64,000 nucleotides of DNA from the NCBI GenBank assembly GCA_944472135.2, contig OX235265.1, positions 58,167,112 to 58,231,111 on the forward strand. The letters are read 5' to 3'. Source of the DNA: Trichobilharzia regenti (taxonomy: Eukaryota; Platyhelminthes; Trematoda; Strigeidida; Schistosomatidae). Below, piece after piece: positions 12,566 through 24,504 of this stretch; position 1 is the first letter of the stretch; each line of letters starts with the position of its first letter. Both the position numbers and the translations under genes were made by a program. A model generated the notes under the pieces. That model did not search any database. It worked only from the letters and a program-made list of their open reading frames with translations, and had not been told where the DNA came from.

Positions 12566-12770
12566 TGCGTCGGTGGCACAGTGGTTAGGATTCTCGCCGA
12601 CCATGCACATGGTCCGGGGTTCGAGCCCCCACCGACGCACACCTGATATCTATGATCGGCCTGCAAAATTTGGGCTACCGATATCCACGCTGAGAATTCT
12701 ATACTTGTACCAAAAATACGGTGTGGAATCAAGCTGTAATCAAAAATAACAATCAAAAAAAAATAACAAA
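12566..12770 (+). mobile_element. SINE type 1, copy 1 (tRNA-like head, CR1-type LINE tail)
   Basis: The first 75 bp look like a tRNA-Gly-type gene: 'gcgtcgg' pairs with 'ccgacgc', the A box is 'tggcacagtggttagg', and the B box GGTTCGAGCCC is at 12618-12628. The anticodon arm is not a proper tRNA arm, so this is a pol III SINE head rather than a tRNA gene. A 45-bp body follows. The tail (12686-12737) matches the 3' end of the LINE at 1643-3600, and the element ends in A-rich sequence. Confidence 0.85.
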
Positions 12771-13675
12771 ATGTACCATCAAATGCAAATTATTCTCCAG
12801 CAAAAACTATTCAAACCCTAAACTAACACAATTATGTAGGTAGGATAAAATACAAATGTGGTTGTGACTACAAAACAGTAAATGGTTTGACAATTCTCTA
12901 AAGAATAATACGAATGTAGCCAACAGGAGAAAGAAATTAGATGTTACCCGTTTCGCTTGGCTTGTGTATTATCGTTCTAACATTTGTATATATTCTTGAG
13001 GCTAATGCCCTTATTATTTATCTATCTTCGCTTTTGGTTGATTTCCAATCCTTAATTTTTGATTTTACAGTATTTTACGGTCGTGTTGTTGTGCAACACA
13101 TATTTTATACCTGAGAAATGTTTGGACTGTCTAGCTGCCAAACGTATTTCTTGAGTTATACTGATGAATAGTATCGCAGATTCTTTCATGTTAAACCGTG
13201 TTTTGATATTTCTACAATATAAATTTTGACTTTGCGTTACTGGCGGGAGTTAGAGAGGTCACATAGAAGAACGCGTCGACTGGTTTCGTGTGCGTTCAGA
13301 CCAAAATACTTCAGTTTGGGTCATTACACTAAAATCTTACACATCTGTGGATTACCGAAATTCCATAAATCTTATAATATTTTTCTGGCGTAGTGGAACC
13401 AATTTAGGGGCTTATAAATATCTTTCAATTAAAAATTCTTACGATTTAAAGTAGACAAAGATGTCAGAATTATTCCTTTTTAGAAACATCATCGTTCACC
13501 TAGAAATCGGCTTATTTAACTGAGATGTGGGTAAGACACTCTTGAAAACATCAGTTAACTTCAGGTACTTTAGGAAAGAAAGCATGTGCATGTAAGCGAG
13601 AAACGTTATTTTCAGTTAGAGCTGCCTTATGTTAAACTCTAATGTAATTGACTTCACTTATAAATATTTTTTTCA

Positions 13676-13896
13676 TTCACGTTCCCAGTGGAACATAGGG
13701 CTTCAAGCTAGAGACTCGAAGTTTCTGTAGCAGTGTTTATGTTTACAGGATGGGGTACTAGCCTCGTGCCCGACCTTCCCTCTTTACCAGCTTTATTACT
13801 GGCTTAGCGACGTAAACGAGTGCGTCGGCCGGGATCGAACCTCAGAACATGTTCATGGCCGGCGAGTGTCCTAACCGCTGTGCCACCGACGAGCAC
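13676..13896 (-). mobile_element. SINE type 2, copy 1 (tRNA-like head, RTE tail)
   Basis: On the minus strand it starts with 'gtcggtggcacagcggttagg' and a B box GGTTCGATCCC, followed by a body unlike SINE type 1. The end contains CTTGAAGCCCTATGTTCC and GGGAAC. On the plus strand the 16-mer GGAACATAGGGCTTCA is identical to the 3' terminus of the RTE-A fragment at 35925-36350. Confidence 0.8.
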
Positions 13897-14159
13897 TTAT
13901 AAATATTAGGTATAATGAATCGAAGATGATTTTTCACTAGGATTTATAAGAAGTACACAAAATAGTAGAACCAATCACAAATGTAAAGGGAAATAGGTGT
14001 TTAGGAGGTTACAATGAGATAAGGGATATGTCCAGAGTTGTCCGCCTCAATAAATATGTCGCCACCCATTTTTAATCAATTCCCAATCGATTGGTCCCTA
14101 CTGATTAAGTAAAGAACACGTTATCTATTTTTGCTGCTTATATATGCATCTAAAAATCT

Positions 14160-14330
14160 AGCTACTTCTGTGGGGGATGTTATAAAGAACGAGTAACCAA
14201 GGAAATTACAAGACGAAAACTTGAGCACCTGTCTCAGTGGCTACGAAAAGGTCATATAAAGTCAATAACATTCGCAATTTACAGATTACATTGTTCAAGG
14301 TGAAAATCTATCGCAAATTCCTTTGGAAAC
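14160..14330. repeat. Dispersed repeat family C, copy 2
   Basis: Carries 'cacctgtctcag', 'ggtcatataaagtca' and 'atcgcaaat' in the order seen at 4480-4640. Confidence 0.35.
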
Positions 14331-15008
14331 CAAAATCGTAATACCACAAGTGGTGATCAAGAAAACAGGCATAAACACACGATGTCATATACTAATAATC
14401 TACCGATATATGCAGTCGGAATTCACTCTCAAGACCCAGTGGCGCTTCTTAACGGATTGAAATGATCTAAAGATCGGACGGCCGTCTTGTTCCGTCTTGA
14501 ACTCATCTTGAAGAAGCTTTATTTTGTCGGAGTTGATCAAAAACAAACAGGTAGGTGGATGCGAAAAAATCTTTGATGCTTATTTATTGTATTGCATCGA
14601 ATCTTCCGAATGGAATTCGAACTCGTCTTTTATACACAAATAAACGCATGTGAATTCTGGAGAATAATAATGATAGACTTTGTGTATTTTCGTCTCTATT
14701 TTGAAATGGGAAAATTTACTAAACAAATCAGTGAGTAAGCCTCCCCATCCTTTCTTTCATTCATCATACTTATGTCTTAACCATCTATTCATCTAATCAT
14801 TAGTATTAAGCTTAGCTCTGAATTCCGTGGGATCTTGACCTGCTTTTATTATTCAGACGTTTATATTTATCAAACTATCTTCATTATTCCTATCGCTGCC
14901 TGCGTGAACTATTTGTACTATAGTTACCATAGTTATTGTCGTTATCGTTCTTATTGCCTACATAATTTACGGCATTTGTCGTCGACCTACATATCACTTT
15001 CATTGGTC

Positions 15009-15012
<4 letters not shown>

Positions 15013-15087
<75 letters not shown>
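15013..15087. repeat. (TA)n microsatellite
   Basis: About 37 uninterrupted AT units. Similar runs lie at 20442-20507, 30222-30257, 31430-31486 and about 47572-47602. Confidence 0.95.
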
Positions 15088-15091
<4 letters not shown>

Positions 15092-16280
15092 TATGTATAT
15101 CAAAGGATGGCCTGAGGAAGTTCTAATTGACAACAACAGATTTTTAAGATGAGGCTATGAGGCATGTTTATTGTTTTTTGAAGGTTGACTTTACTAAACG
15201 GTTACTCACATTGAAATAGGTGGGTTTGAGTTTGAACCAGGGACTCACTAGCCATAAATCAAATGCCTGGACTAATGAGCTATGAGATAGGAGTTTAGCC
15301 TGCTTTAACCTACTGGGCTACTGGAATTTTCATCTGTCAAAGTGCTTAAAACATTTTGCATTTTCTATTGTTTTAATCATGTATTCATATCAAATGATCA
15401 CCACATGGACTCGTGCACATATTTCATTAGCTTTCAAGAAAACCCTGCAATTCTTGAAGCATTGAAGAGAGATTCTACTGATTTGGTTCTCTCTTCGTAC
15501 GAGGCAATATTACGTCACATCATATACTTCAAATTATTATTTGATATGTAAATCCTGTATGAAGAGGAAATATTTTGGAGATAAATACGCTGAAAAATTC
15601 TGTACTATGTGCTCACATACTGTCTGAAATGAAGCTTTATTATTATTGCTATATCTGACTAGTACAATTTTCAAATTAAATTTACAGACAAAAGCATCAA
15701 CAATACCTTGGAGCCGCACGAGATATGGTTACGAAGTCGGTAAAATAGGGGTAAAGCAATATAATTTTGAAAGAAAGCAAGACTTAGAACTAGTCCGCGA
15801 AGTAATTGTCTGTCAGGTGAATTTACATGACGGCGGAAACTTATATGACGATAGGAATGCATACTTATCCATGTTTTATATTCACAGCATACCGTTTTGG
15901 TAAAAATTTTGCTTCTCTTGCCAAATGTTTTACAATTTTCACTATGATTATTTTCATTTCCTCTCTTTTCCCTTATGACTGCTTTTGGGTGATGTATAAA
16001 TTTGAGACACTTCAATTTTTACTAGTATCTATGTGTGTCTGATAGAATCGAAGAAATAGATATATGTTTAATGCTCACCAACATTCATGTGAAGTGAAGC
16101 CAAACACGCACACATCCTTCTTTGTCAACCGAAGGTGTAACAATTACTGACAAAAGCTATTTAAAAATTACTATAGCATAAGAATAGGATTTATATAATT
16201 TAAGAAAGGCAATATTATTATTATTCCTTTATCATGGTTTTGAGAATGTAAATTTTATGTAACTGAAGTCAGACTTAAAT

Positions 16281-16466
16281 TAAATTTTGATTACAGCTTG
16301 ATTCCACACTGTATTTTTCGTACAAATATGGAATTTTCAGCGTGGATATCGGTAGCCCAAATTTCGCAGGCCGACCATAGATATCAGGTGTGCGTTGGTG
16401 GGTGCTCGAACCCCGGACCATGTGCATGGTCGGCGAGAATCCTAACCACTGTGCCACCGACGCATC
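16281..16466 (-). mobile_element. SINE type 1, copy 2
   Basis: Reverse-complement copy of the element at 12566. The tRNA-like head is at 16395-16466, with a B box altered to GGTTCGAGCACCC. The LINE-type tail is at 16292-16344, and the 3' end abuts A/T-rich sequence at 16281. Confidence 0.85.
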
Positions 16467-16617
16467 ATGCATATATACAAATATCCATAAACACTAACTT
16501 AATCTTCACGTTTTGGGTTTGCTAAGGATTTCGATAAATTTTAATGTGGATTTCGTCATAACAGCATACATTAGTAGCAGTTCCATTTCGCAAATTGACG
16601 GAAGTTAAAATTTGTGA

Positions 16618-16835
16618 GTCATTGAACATCAAATTTGCGGCTGAGTAACTAGAGGGTTCACTTCGTAACCTGAAGATCCTTGCCTAGTCTTCAGGTAAGG
16701 TTATTGGTACACACTGCCAGAAAGTCCCAGACTACGATGGAACAGCTGTCCAGAGCTCTTAGGTTTTCAGTGATTGTCTGACTGATGTCGATTTGTGACA
16801 CCAAATACACTGAAACTAAATTTAAATGTCTGTAG
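16618..16835 (+). repeat. Dispersed repeat family B, copy 2
   Basis: The longest copy of the family. It contains 'cacttcgtaacctgaag', 'ggaacagctgtccagagctc', 'ggttttcagtgattgtct' and 'gatgtcgatttgtga' in that order. Noncoding. Confidence 0.5.
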
Positions 16836-17929
16836 TTATACAACGAAAAGTAAATAACTATATAACTGTGACAATGGGGAAAGTTGATTGATTGTATATT
16901 CTGTCTAAGATTACAGACCGTTATCTGGTTTGAAGTTTTGACTGAAATTGATTCATTTATACAATCAACTTCACGGGGTAAGTACCCACCGATAAACTCA
17001 GTTACCTGGAAGAGATTTCTTATGTATCGGGCTATGGACTACAGTTAGCGTGTGAAGGCTGATGTCTAGACTGAAGTAAGTAGAGAGAAAGATTCAATTT
17101 CAATATCTGTTAGTTAAAAGTCAAATGCTTAAGCCAGTTAGTCAGTTCTCTAACAGGGGGTTAACACTCAAACAAATCTACAGGTTTGGAATCCAAGACA
17201 AGAGTAACAGATGGTTAATTAGTGTGAACTTATTTGCATAATGCTATATACTACTGACTGCTTGAGATTAGCAGTTGCATACCACTCATATTAACCAGTA
17301 ATGCTTACTAGCCAGACCGAGGTGATCTAGCCACCTGACCATCCGTTTCGTTCGTTTGAAGCCGATCTGATCAGAGGGGTAACCAATTTGAATCGACTCA
17401 GAGAGGCGAAGTATTTTACAAACTTTTACCAAACATTTATAGGCTATGAAGTTATATGCTTTGTAAGCGATATGTCTATGGTTGACAAGCATCACTATGT
17501 GACATTGTAGTTTTTGATGAAACTAGATCATGTGCAGCTAAACGGATTGAAACAATCCCCATACCGGTAGACAGGCAGCATAATAATCTACATCATTCTT
17601 CCATGTGAAATCAAACGATGCTTACTAAAGGCCTGAAAGACCTGGTGGTCAGAAAATGACTTTAAAATGAAGACATCAAATACATCTGGTAATGGCTATA
17701 TACTGTCCAAGCTAATAAGAGACATCAGTAATAAAAAGCTTCGTTAGGTGGCTGGAAAAGAAGAAATCCTGCCAATCAACAGCTTGCAAAGACGCATGGG
17801 ATACCGAGTAGAATAACTTAAGGAGAATTTTAGTTGGCCTGTGGGACCAATATTTTATATTTTAAGTTATTGCTCTCCAAGTCTGGTTAATACTATCATT
17901 TAACGTGGTAAAGGACTGCAAAGAACTCC

Positions 17930-18230
17930 AAACTTTAGGAGTCACAAGTCATATAGCCCAGAGGAATTGCTATCCCTCAAGGATCTGTTTAAGGATGGTG
18001 GTAAAACTCTGGTCAAAGAACTTACTACTTTGTTCAAGAAGGCATGAAAGACTAGACATGTCCGTTTAATGTGTCATGTAAGGATGACTAGCTGTTTTTA
18101 AGAAAGGTCCAAGCAATGTATAAGACAGTCATCAGGGTATCGATTTGCCACTGATCTTCTCAAAAAGTACTGTCTGCTACTGTGGTTCGCAGACAACAAA
18201 AGAAGCAAAACCTGAAATGATGAAGGATAA
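17930..18230 (+). mobile_element. Strongly decayed RTE-clade RT fragment
   Basis: Across shifting frames the sequence reads KDGGKTLVKELTTLFKK, then FKKG, then GIDLPLIFSK. These correspond in order to the RTE motifs YGGD..L..LTEVL, P(I/V)YKKGDKS and HRGISLTNIVSK seen intact at 22860-23040. Several stops and frameshifts interrupt it. An old copy whose ends are not visible. Confidence 0.55.
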
Positions 18231-18744
18231 ACAGATTATCGTTTAAGCTTTAAATGCACCGAGCACGTGTTCATTATTTCTCAGTTGCTAGGATACTGTT
18301 ACATGTATGGAAGCCTAACAATTGTCATATTTTTTAAATATAAGGACCTTGAAGGATGTGCATAACGGTGTACATCTGCTAACTAGAGGAAAACCACTCG
18401 ATCTTAAGCAACCACACAACGCCGTCTTACCCAAATATTTAGTGAGCATGATGTGAGGTTGATACTTTCCAAGTGCAACGGATCTAGACAAAATCCTCAG
18501 GAAACTGTGCTTACGTAGGCTGATGTAGGCGTGGTGGGTTCAAATTACAGACAGGAAGCCAAGTATTTAAACCAATGAGACATGTCTCCATTATTACCTA
18601 ATGTCAATAGTTTAATGAAGTGATTCCATGTCATAATGCCTCATCAATTTAACCTTACTCCATTGAGTATCACTCAGCCAAATTATATGGTAGTTCTCAT
18701 CTAATGTTGATTTACAGAGTTCACACTGAATACTTTGTTTTATT

Positions 18745-18810
18745 TATTCAAGTGAGGAGTCACAAATAGGAGAAACGCACGTCCTGGATTCGCCTGTTAG
18801 CAACTACAAA
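18745..18810 (+). mobile_element. Sm-alpha-like hammerhead SINE, 3' remnant
   Basis: The segment 'gaggagtcacaaatagga', 'gaaacgcacgtcctggattc' and 'ctgttagc' resembles the hammerhead region of the schistosome Sm-alpha SINE family as I remember it (stem II loop 'gtcccaaatagg', GAAA, then 'cgtcctggattcca'). The conserved CTGATGA is replaced by 'gtgagga', so cleavage activity is unlikely. Confidence 0.55.
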
Positions 18811-20438
18811 ACAAATACCTTCAATTTACTTGTTTAAAAATATTAAAACTGCATGTATACAAACTTACTGAATCTAGACTTTTCAGTTGAAAACCAGTAG
18901 ACATGGTATCATTCAATAGCATTTTCATACAGTGACAAATCAACTGCATAATTAAAGGTAATTTAGTACTGACCAAAAGACTTGTACAACACTCTAGAAT
19001 TACAGATAAATTCTATGAAGTTAAAAACAGAAAGAAGAGAATTATATGGAATCAGTATATATTTGGAAGAATTAATATATCGAAAATAACTGAACATCTG
19101 TTTACATAGTTGATTATGGAACAAATGTAGGATGCTTGTAAGTGCCTTTTGTGTTGTTGCTGTTACTGTGTTCTCTGATTGGGATGGTTCAATTGTAAAG
19201 TTATCATCGCAGCCTGTTTAAATCACAAGGGCCTACTGATTCTCTAAACAGTGAAATGCATGTCGCACTTGTTCAATTTCATACTGTTTTAGGCACCAGA
19301 TTACCTTTATTTGGACTGCTATCTTTAGATTTTAGATAACTGAGCTACTCGAAATTTTCAAAGGTAATACAAAGGAAAAATATCGCAAGACGTTTACAAT
19401 GTGTACTTGAGACGCACACCAACAATGCTTCAAATGATATATCATCGATTCTCATTCCACCTGAAGATCATGTACAAGGAGCAGAATTATAATGCAATAA
19501 AACACCCTGAGAATTCTGCACCGTCTATAAAAGCATTTTTCAGAAAAAAGCTATTATTGATATTGCTGCTGTTATCTCTTTAGACAATACTTTTAACGCT
19601 AATTTGAAAATAAAGTGCATAATGATATCACATAGACAGATCTAGCTTGTAATCTGAATCGTGTGCCCATATCGAGCGAGCACTTCTGTATCGAAAAATT
19701 TTTTGGGATGGGCCGAAAATATTGAATAAATTAGATTTTATTTAACTAATTCATCATGCTTCATACTTCTAAAGGTTTTTGATAGTCAAAGGTAGAAAGA
19801 TTGTAAACATTATTGAGAGACCATGTCATTATCTAACCTATGTAGTTGAACACAGCACAACAATGTTTGGAATTCAAGTATACTATGCGAAACTAACTTA
19901 GTATAGTTACTTCACGATCATCCGAAACAGCTTTTCTTATCTATGGTATTTCCACAGTCAACTAGAATGCATGAGAGGAAAATTATGCCAGAAATGGCGG
20001 GTTTTGTAGCACACACCCAGTAACTTTTGGTTGAAATTATGTAGCAACATTAATCTAAGATTTAACTACAATCATCATTGCATCACACTGACCACAGTTT
20101 GCAAAGATAAAATTACTGTGGTGAGAGCCGGCTGTTAGTCAAAATTAGTGGACAGTAATTTACGTCAATGTTTATGTCCCCAATATTGTTCGTGAGAAAA
20201 ATGAGAACAAAGGCTTTGCGTAGACGGATACAATTAACATATAGATGATCTGACATTCAAGAAACAGTCACAAAGAGATGCAAGGTTAACTTTCTGTGAG
20301 GAACAACCAATCAGAAGACTGTCTTCTGCCAACAATAATCTATAATATGTACATGAAAATCTATAAATATGTATTGATTTCCTAAATTAACGGTCTGTTG
20401 CCTGGCCCTTGTCTTCTGGTGTTACGTTACCAAAATAG

Positions 20439-20441
<3 letters not shown>
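18811..20441. other. Intron sequence without a recognised gene
   Basis: AT-rich and stop-rich. Nothing recognised on either strand. Confidence 0.55.

Positions 20442-20507
<66 letters not shown>
20442..20507. repeat. (TA)n microsatellite
   Basis: About 33 uninterrupted AT units upstream of the nested RTE pair. Confidence 0.95.
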
Positions 20508-20510
<3 letters not shown>

Positions 20511-21397
20511 GGACCAATCAAGAAATTTATGCGTCAAGGCAGATTTCGTCATGAAGCGACATCAGTTAGACAACCACTGGGGCTCTAGTAGTGTTGAAGC
20601 ACGGCCCCACTAAATCTGTCTGGATTCAACATAGAACTTGGCACCGAAGTGCAGCAGTTCGAGTTGCCACGTTCCACATAGCACACAAACATAGTCAAGA
20701 AGATGGGTGGAGAGAATCAATAGAGTTTGACAAGTATAAGAGTGATACAGAATGGGTAATGGAAGGAAGAAATATGAAAGATTACAGAAACTGAATAAAT
20801 CTGCGCTGGCCATTGACAACGATTTTGAGCCATGTCACCTATTGTCTCCAGCCATTGATTCCTAGAGTCCGGAGGGCCCCAACCCCGAAGTCTGAATCTC
20901 CCTACCTGACTCAGTTTAACTGTCAAGGATTTCATGGATTGATGCCATGTTTTTGTTTGGCCACCACTTACTCTTTTCCAACCTGCACCTATGTCAGCTA
21001 GTAATGCCCGTCGGACGGGGGAGGCGATAGTTAGGCATGCGCACCACGTCACCTAGCCATCTCAATCTATGTAACTTTATAGCCTCGTCGATTGATTTTC
21101 CCTCTTTGCCCAACACTCTACGCTTAACGTCAACATTACTTACCTTATTAAACCAACTAACGTAAGAAAGAGATCGCAGACATCTATGATCGAAAGCAGT
21201 CAACCTTTTCACGTCTTCAACTCGTACTGGACATGTTTCAGAGCCATAGAGAAGGACGGGGAGAACTGATGAGCAGTACACACGTCCCTTGGTTGATAAC
21301 CGGATGTCACGCCTACGCCAGAGATGGTGTAAGTCAGCGAAAGCAGCTCGAGCTTTTCGGATCCGTGTTGAGATTTCATCGCCAATCAGTCCGTTGG

Positions 21398-22552
21398 TTA
21401 GGACAACAAGCATCACTAGCCAAGACCCTGGCATCACGAGCCATTGATGTATGCTGTGTTTCAGAAACACGCATACAAGACCCAAGTGTGGTTATTCACC
21501 TAACCCCACCTGGCCAACAGGTTGAATCTGCAAAATTCACCTTGAGGGTGTCAGGAGATGCCACAGCTAGTTCACGAGGATTAGCTGGCGTAGGGATAGC
21601 TTTGAGTACTAGGGCAGAAAAGACATTGCTTGACTGGATCCCGGTAGATAGCCGAATGTGTGCTGTCCGCCTGAACGGATCAGTAAGAAGGAGGAAGGAC
21701 TGCACTACTCGCCGATGCCTTTTCGTAATCTCCGCCTACGCCCCCACTGACTGCAGTTCAGATGAAACGAAGGATGAGTTCTACCAAAAGCTGTCTAGTT
21801 TGGTGGGAAAGGCTAAACGCTCAGACATAGTCGTTCTAGCTGGTGACTTTAACGCTCAAGTAGGGAAATTGTGTCAATCTGAGAAGGATGTCGGTGGCAC
21901 CTATGGAGCTCCGTGCCAGCGAACCGACAACGGTGACCGTCTCCTACAGTTCTGCTCTGATAATCATTTGTTTCTTGTAAGCACTAACTTTAAACACAAG
22001 GAGAGACACTGTTTGACTTGGAGACCCCCTTCATCAAACCAACGCTGGACACAAATAGACCACATAGCAATAAGCTATCGTTGGCGTGGGTCGGTAGGAG
22101 ATTGTCGCTCCTTCTGGAACACGTGCGTAGATACCGACCATGCACTGGTCCGCGCTCGGGTGTGCTTACGACTGAACGGACGTAGGAAACAGCTGGCGGT
22201 AAAACCATCACGTCCCCAGCTCGATCAGGAAACTAAATCCGTATTTCAGGAAGAACTAGCTAAACACATATCTGTGTTCGACAGCTGTGCTCACCCTGAA
22301 GAAGCTTGGAAAAATATCCAGGCAGCCATAGATACAGCTGTAAAAGCTGTGAATAAGGTAAACCCAAAGGTGAGTAAAAACCACTGGATCTCCACCGCCT
22401 CATCCGAACTGATAGATGCTAGAAGACTTATTCCGGCGAGCTCCGAATTCAATGAGGAGCGAAAGCTGCACAAGAGGAAACTTACGAAAAGTCTCCGCAA
22501 GGACCGTGAACAGTGGTGGGCGACAAAAGCCAAAGAGATGGAGAAAGCTTGA
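21398..22552 (+). CDS. RTE-B apurinic-type endonuclease domain (5' truncated)
   Basis: This is the endonuclease half of the LINE polyprotein, which would nick the target DNA to prime reverse transcription. Visible motifs in order are VCCVSETRIQD (catalytic Glu), FVISAYAPTDC, VVLAGDFNAQVG (GDFN), RWTQIDHIAIS and DTDHALVRA (Asp-His pair). The N-terminal Asn motif of the family is missing because of the 5' truncation; the open frame upstream to 21233 is outer-element sequence read backwards. The domain ends with EQWWATKAKEMEKA and a stop at 22550-22552. The RT domain continues in another frame, so a frameshift separates them near 22520-22550. Confidence 0.88.
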   Translation, partial: LGQQASLAKTLASRAIDVCCVSETRIQDPSVVIHLTPPGQQVESAKFTLRVSGDATASSRGLAGVGIALSTRAEKTLLDWIPVDSRMCAVRLNGSVRRRKDCTTRRCLFVISAYAPTDCSSDETKDEFYQKLSSLVGKAKRSDIVVLAGDFNAQVGKLCQSEKDVGGTYGAPCQRTDNGDRLLQFCSDNHLFLVSTNFKHKERHCLTWRPPSSNQRWTQIDHIAISYRWRGSVGDCRSFWNTCVDTDHALVRARVCLRLNGRRKQLAVKPSRPQLDQETKSVFQEELAKHISVFDSCAHPEEAWKNIQAAIDTAVKAVNKVNPKVSKNHWISTASSELIDARRLIPASSEFNEERKLHKRKLTKSLRKDREQWWATKAKEMEKA

Positions 22553-24186
22553 GGATAGGCAACACCAGGCAACTCTTTGGACTCATCAGGGAAACGGGTG
22601 GGAGAAGACAAATCATTAGTGAGACAATCTCGGAAAAAAATGGCACTATAATTAGCTCCCAGGATAGACGACTGGATCGTTGGAAAGAGCATTATGAGGA
22701 GCAGTTTAATTTGCCCACAGCCACGCTCAACCTTCCGAGCATCCAACACCTCCCTGAATGGGATATAGACACAGGTCCTCCGTCACTAACTGAGGTTACT
22801 AAAGCTGTCACCAATCTGAAACTAGGCAAAGCAGCGGGACCTGATGGAATGACTCCAGAGGTATTTAAGTACGGTGGAGACAGCTTACTGTCCGGATTAA
22901 CTGAGGTACTAGGCAGCGTCTGGGAATCAGAAGAAGTCCCATCGGGTTGGTGTAAGTCACTGATTATCCCCATATACAAGAAGGGAGACAAGTCTTCCTG
23001 TGATAATCACAGAGGGATTAGCTTGACTAATATAGTATCTAAAGTCTTAGGCTCAATAATCATGCGTAGACTGAGTGGTGCTCGGGAAGCACAAACACGA
23101 GAGAGCCAGGCAGGCTTTAGACCAGGAAGAGGGTGTATTGATCATATCTTCACCCTCCGACAGATTCTAGAACATAGGCATTCCTACCGGCGTCCAACAG
23201 TCATTATATTTCTTGACCTAAAGGCAGCATTCGACTCTGTCGATCGGGAAGTTCTCTGGAGATGCTTGGCTGTAAAGGGAATTCCAAGAAAATATATTGC
23301 ACTGATTAAGGCACTCTACTCGTACTCATACAGCCAGGTGAGGGCTTACGGCGAGCTGTCATCTGAACTGATGACGACCAGTGGTGTCCGTCAAGGATGC
23401 CCATTATCCCCTTTTCTATTCAACTTCATCATAGATGTGTTAATGGACTTAACCCTAGGTGACTTCAGCGACTCAGGGATTGACTTGCTACCGGGGAATA
23501 ATCTCGTTGACTTGGAATATGCAGACGATATAGTCCTTCTAGGCGAGGACGCTGACGAAATGCAGAGTCTTCTAAACACCTTGAGCCGCAATCTACGAAT
23601 GTTTGGCATGCGATTCGCTCCCGCCAAATGCAAGATGATGTTACAGGACTGGACTACATCGACGCCTAGTTTAAAAATAGGAAGTGAAGTGGTAGAGCAC
23701 GTTGACCGCTTCACTTATTTGGGAAGTACCATCAGCCCCAACGGGTTGATCTCTGACGAAATCTCAGCACGAATACAGAGGGCTCGTTTCGCATTTGTTA
23801 GTTTACGCCGACTCTGGCGTAGACGAGATGTTCGACTATCGACCAAAGGGCGGGTGTACTGCTCATCAGTCCGCTCCGTCCTCCTTTATGGTTGTGAGAC
23901 CTGGCCACTGAGAGTGGAAGACATGAAAAGACTAGCTGTCTTTGATCATAGGTGCCTGCGTTCTATTTCCCGTGTAAAGTGGCATAATAAGGTGAGCAAC
24001 ATGGAGGTTAGGCGTAGAGTTCTAGGTAAACAGGGGAAATCAATCGACGAAGTCGTGAAGCTACAAAGACTGAGATGGTTAGGACATGTGTTACGTATGC
24101 CAAGCCATCGCCTCCCTCGACGAGCAATGTTAGCGGATATAGGGTCAGGCTGGAAAAAAGCTAGCGGCGGTCAAACAAAAACTTGA
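22513..24186 (+). CDS. RTE-B reverse transcriptase domain
   Basis: A 557-codon frame carries a full LINE RT: KAAGPDGMTPEVFKYGG, HRGISLTNIVSKVLGS, GFRPGRGCIDH, FLDLKAAFDSVDR, SGVRQGCPLSPFLFNFIID and the catalytic DLEYADDIVLLGED. The C-terminal part (SVLLYGCETWPLR, LQRLRWLGHVLRM) is typical of RTE elements. It would copy the element RNA at the nicked target. The frame overlaps the end of the endonuclease frame by 40 bp, so the original single ORF is now broken by one frameshift. The RT itself has no internal stop. Clade call RTE (schistosome SR2/Perere-3 type) from motifs. Confidence 0.93.
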   Translation: MVGDKSQRDGESLRIGNTRQLFGLIRETGGRRQIISETISEKNGTIISSQDRRLDRWKEHYEEQFNLPTATLNLPSIQHLPEWDIDTGPPSLTEVTKAVTNLKLGKAAGPDGMTPEVFKYGGDSLLSGLTEVLGSVWESEEVPSGWCKSLIIPIYKKGDKSSCDNHRGISLTNIVSKVLGSIIMRRLSGAREAQTRESQAGFRPGRGCIDHIFTLRQILEHRHSYRRPTVIIFLDLKAAFDSVDREVLWRCLAVKGIPRKYIALIKALYSYSYSQVRAYGELSSELMTTSGVRQGCPLSPFLFNFIIDVLMDLTLGDFSDSGIDLLPGNNLVDLEYADDIVLLGEDADEMQSLLNTLSRNLRMFGMRFAPAKCKMMLQDWTTSTPSLKIGSEVVEHVDRFTYLGSTISPNGLISDEISARIQRARFAFVSLRRLWRRRDVRLSTKGRVYCSSVRSVLLYGCETWPLRVEDMKRLAVFDHRCLRSISRVKWHNKVSNMEVRRRVLGKQGKSIDEVVKLQRLRWLGHVLRMPSHRLPRRAMLADIGSGWKKASGGQTKT

Positions 24187-24504
24187 CATCAGTCAATGAA
24201 ATCCACAACAGTTGGTCTAAGCCACGTAGGAAGGTGTAGACTTCCAGGCTGGGGTCCTCGGGACGGTAAAAATCTATGGTTGGAAACAATTGGTGACATG
24301 GCTCAAAATCGTTCTCAGTGGCGCAGATGCATCCACTCCCTGTGACTTATGATCTTCAATGAAACTGTTTTGTTCTTCGTTATTACTCCTTTGTCTCACA
24401 CCTCTGCTCACTGTTTCTATTATGCTTTTCTTGTACTTTCTTCTCTTGCTTCGCGTGCTACACGGAATGTGGCGACTTGAACTTCCGCACATTTGTGCAA
24501 AGTT

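Noticed and set aside
12566..12640. tRNA-Gly gene
   Set aside because: Acceptor stem and A/B boxes look right, but the anticodon arm does not fold properly and the sequence recurs with a fixed LINE-like tail, so it is a SINE head.
14835..15152. 105-codon open frame spanning an (AT)n run
   Set aside because: Most of it is an Ile-Tyr repeat translated from the microsatellite; no coding evidence.
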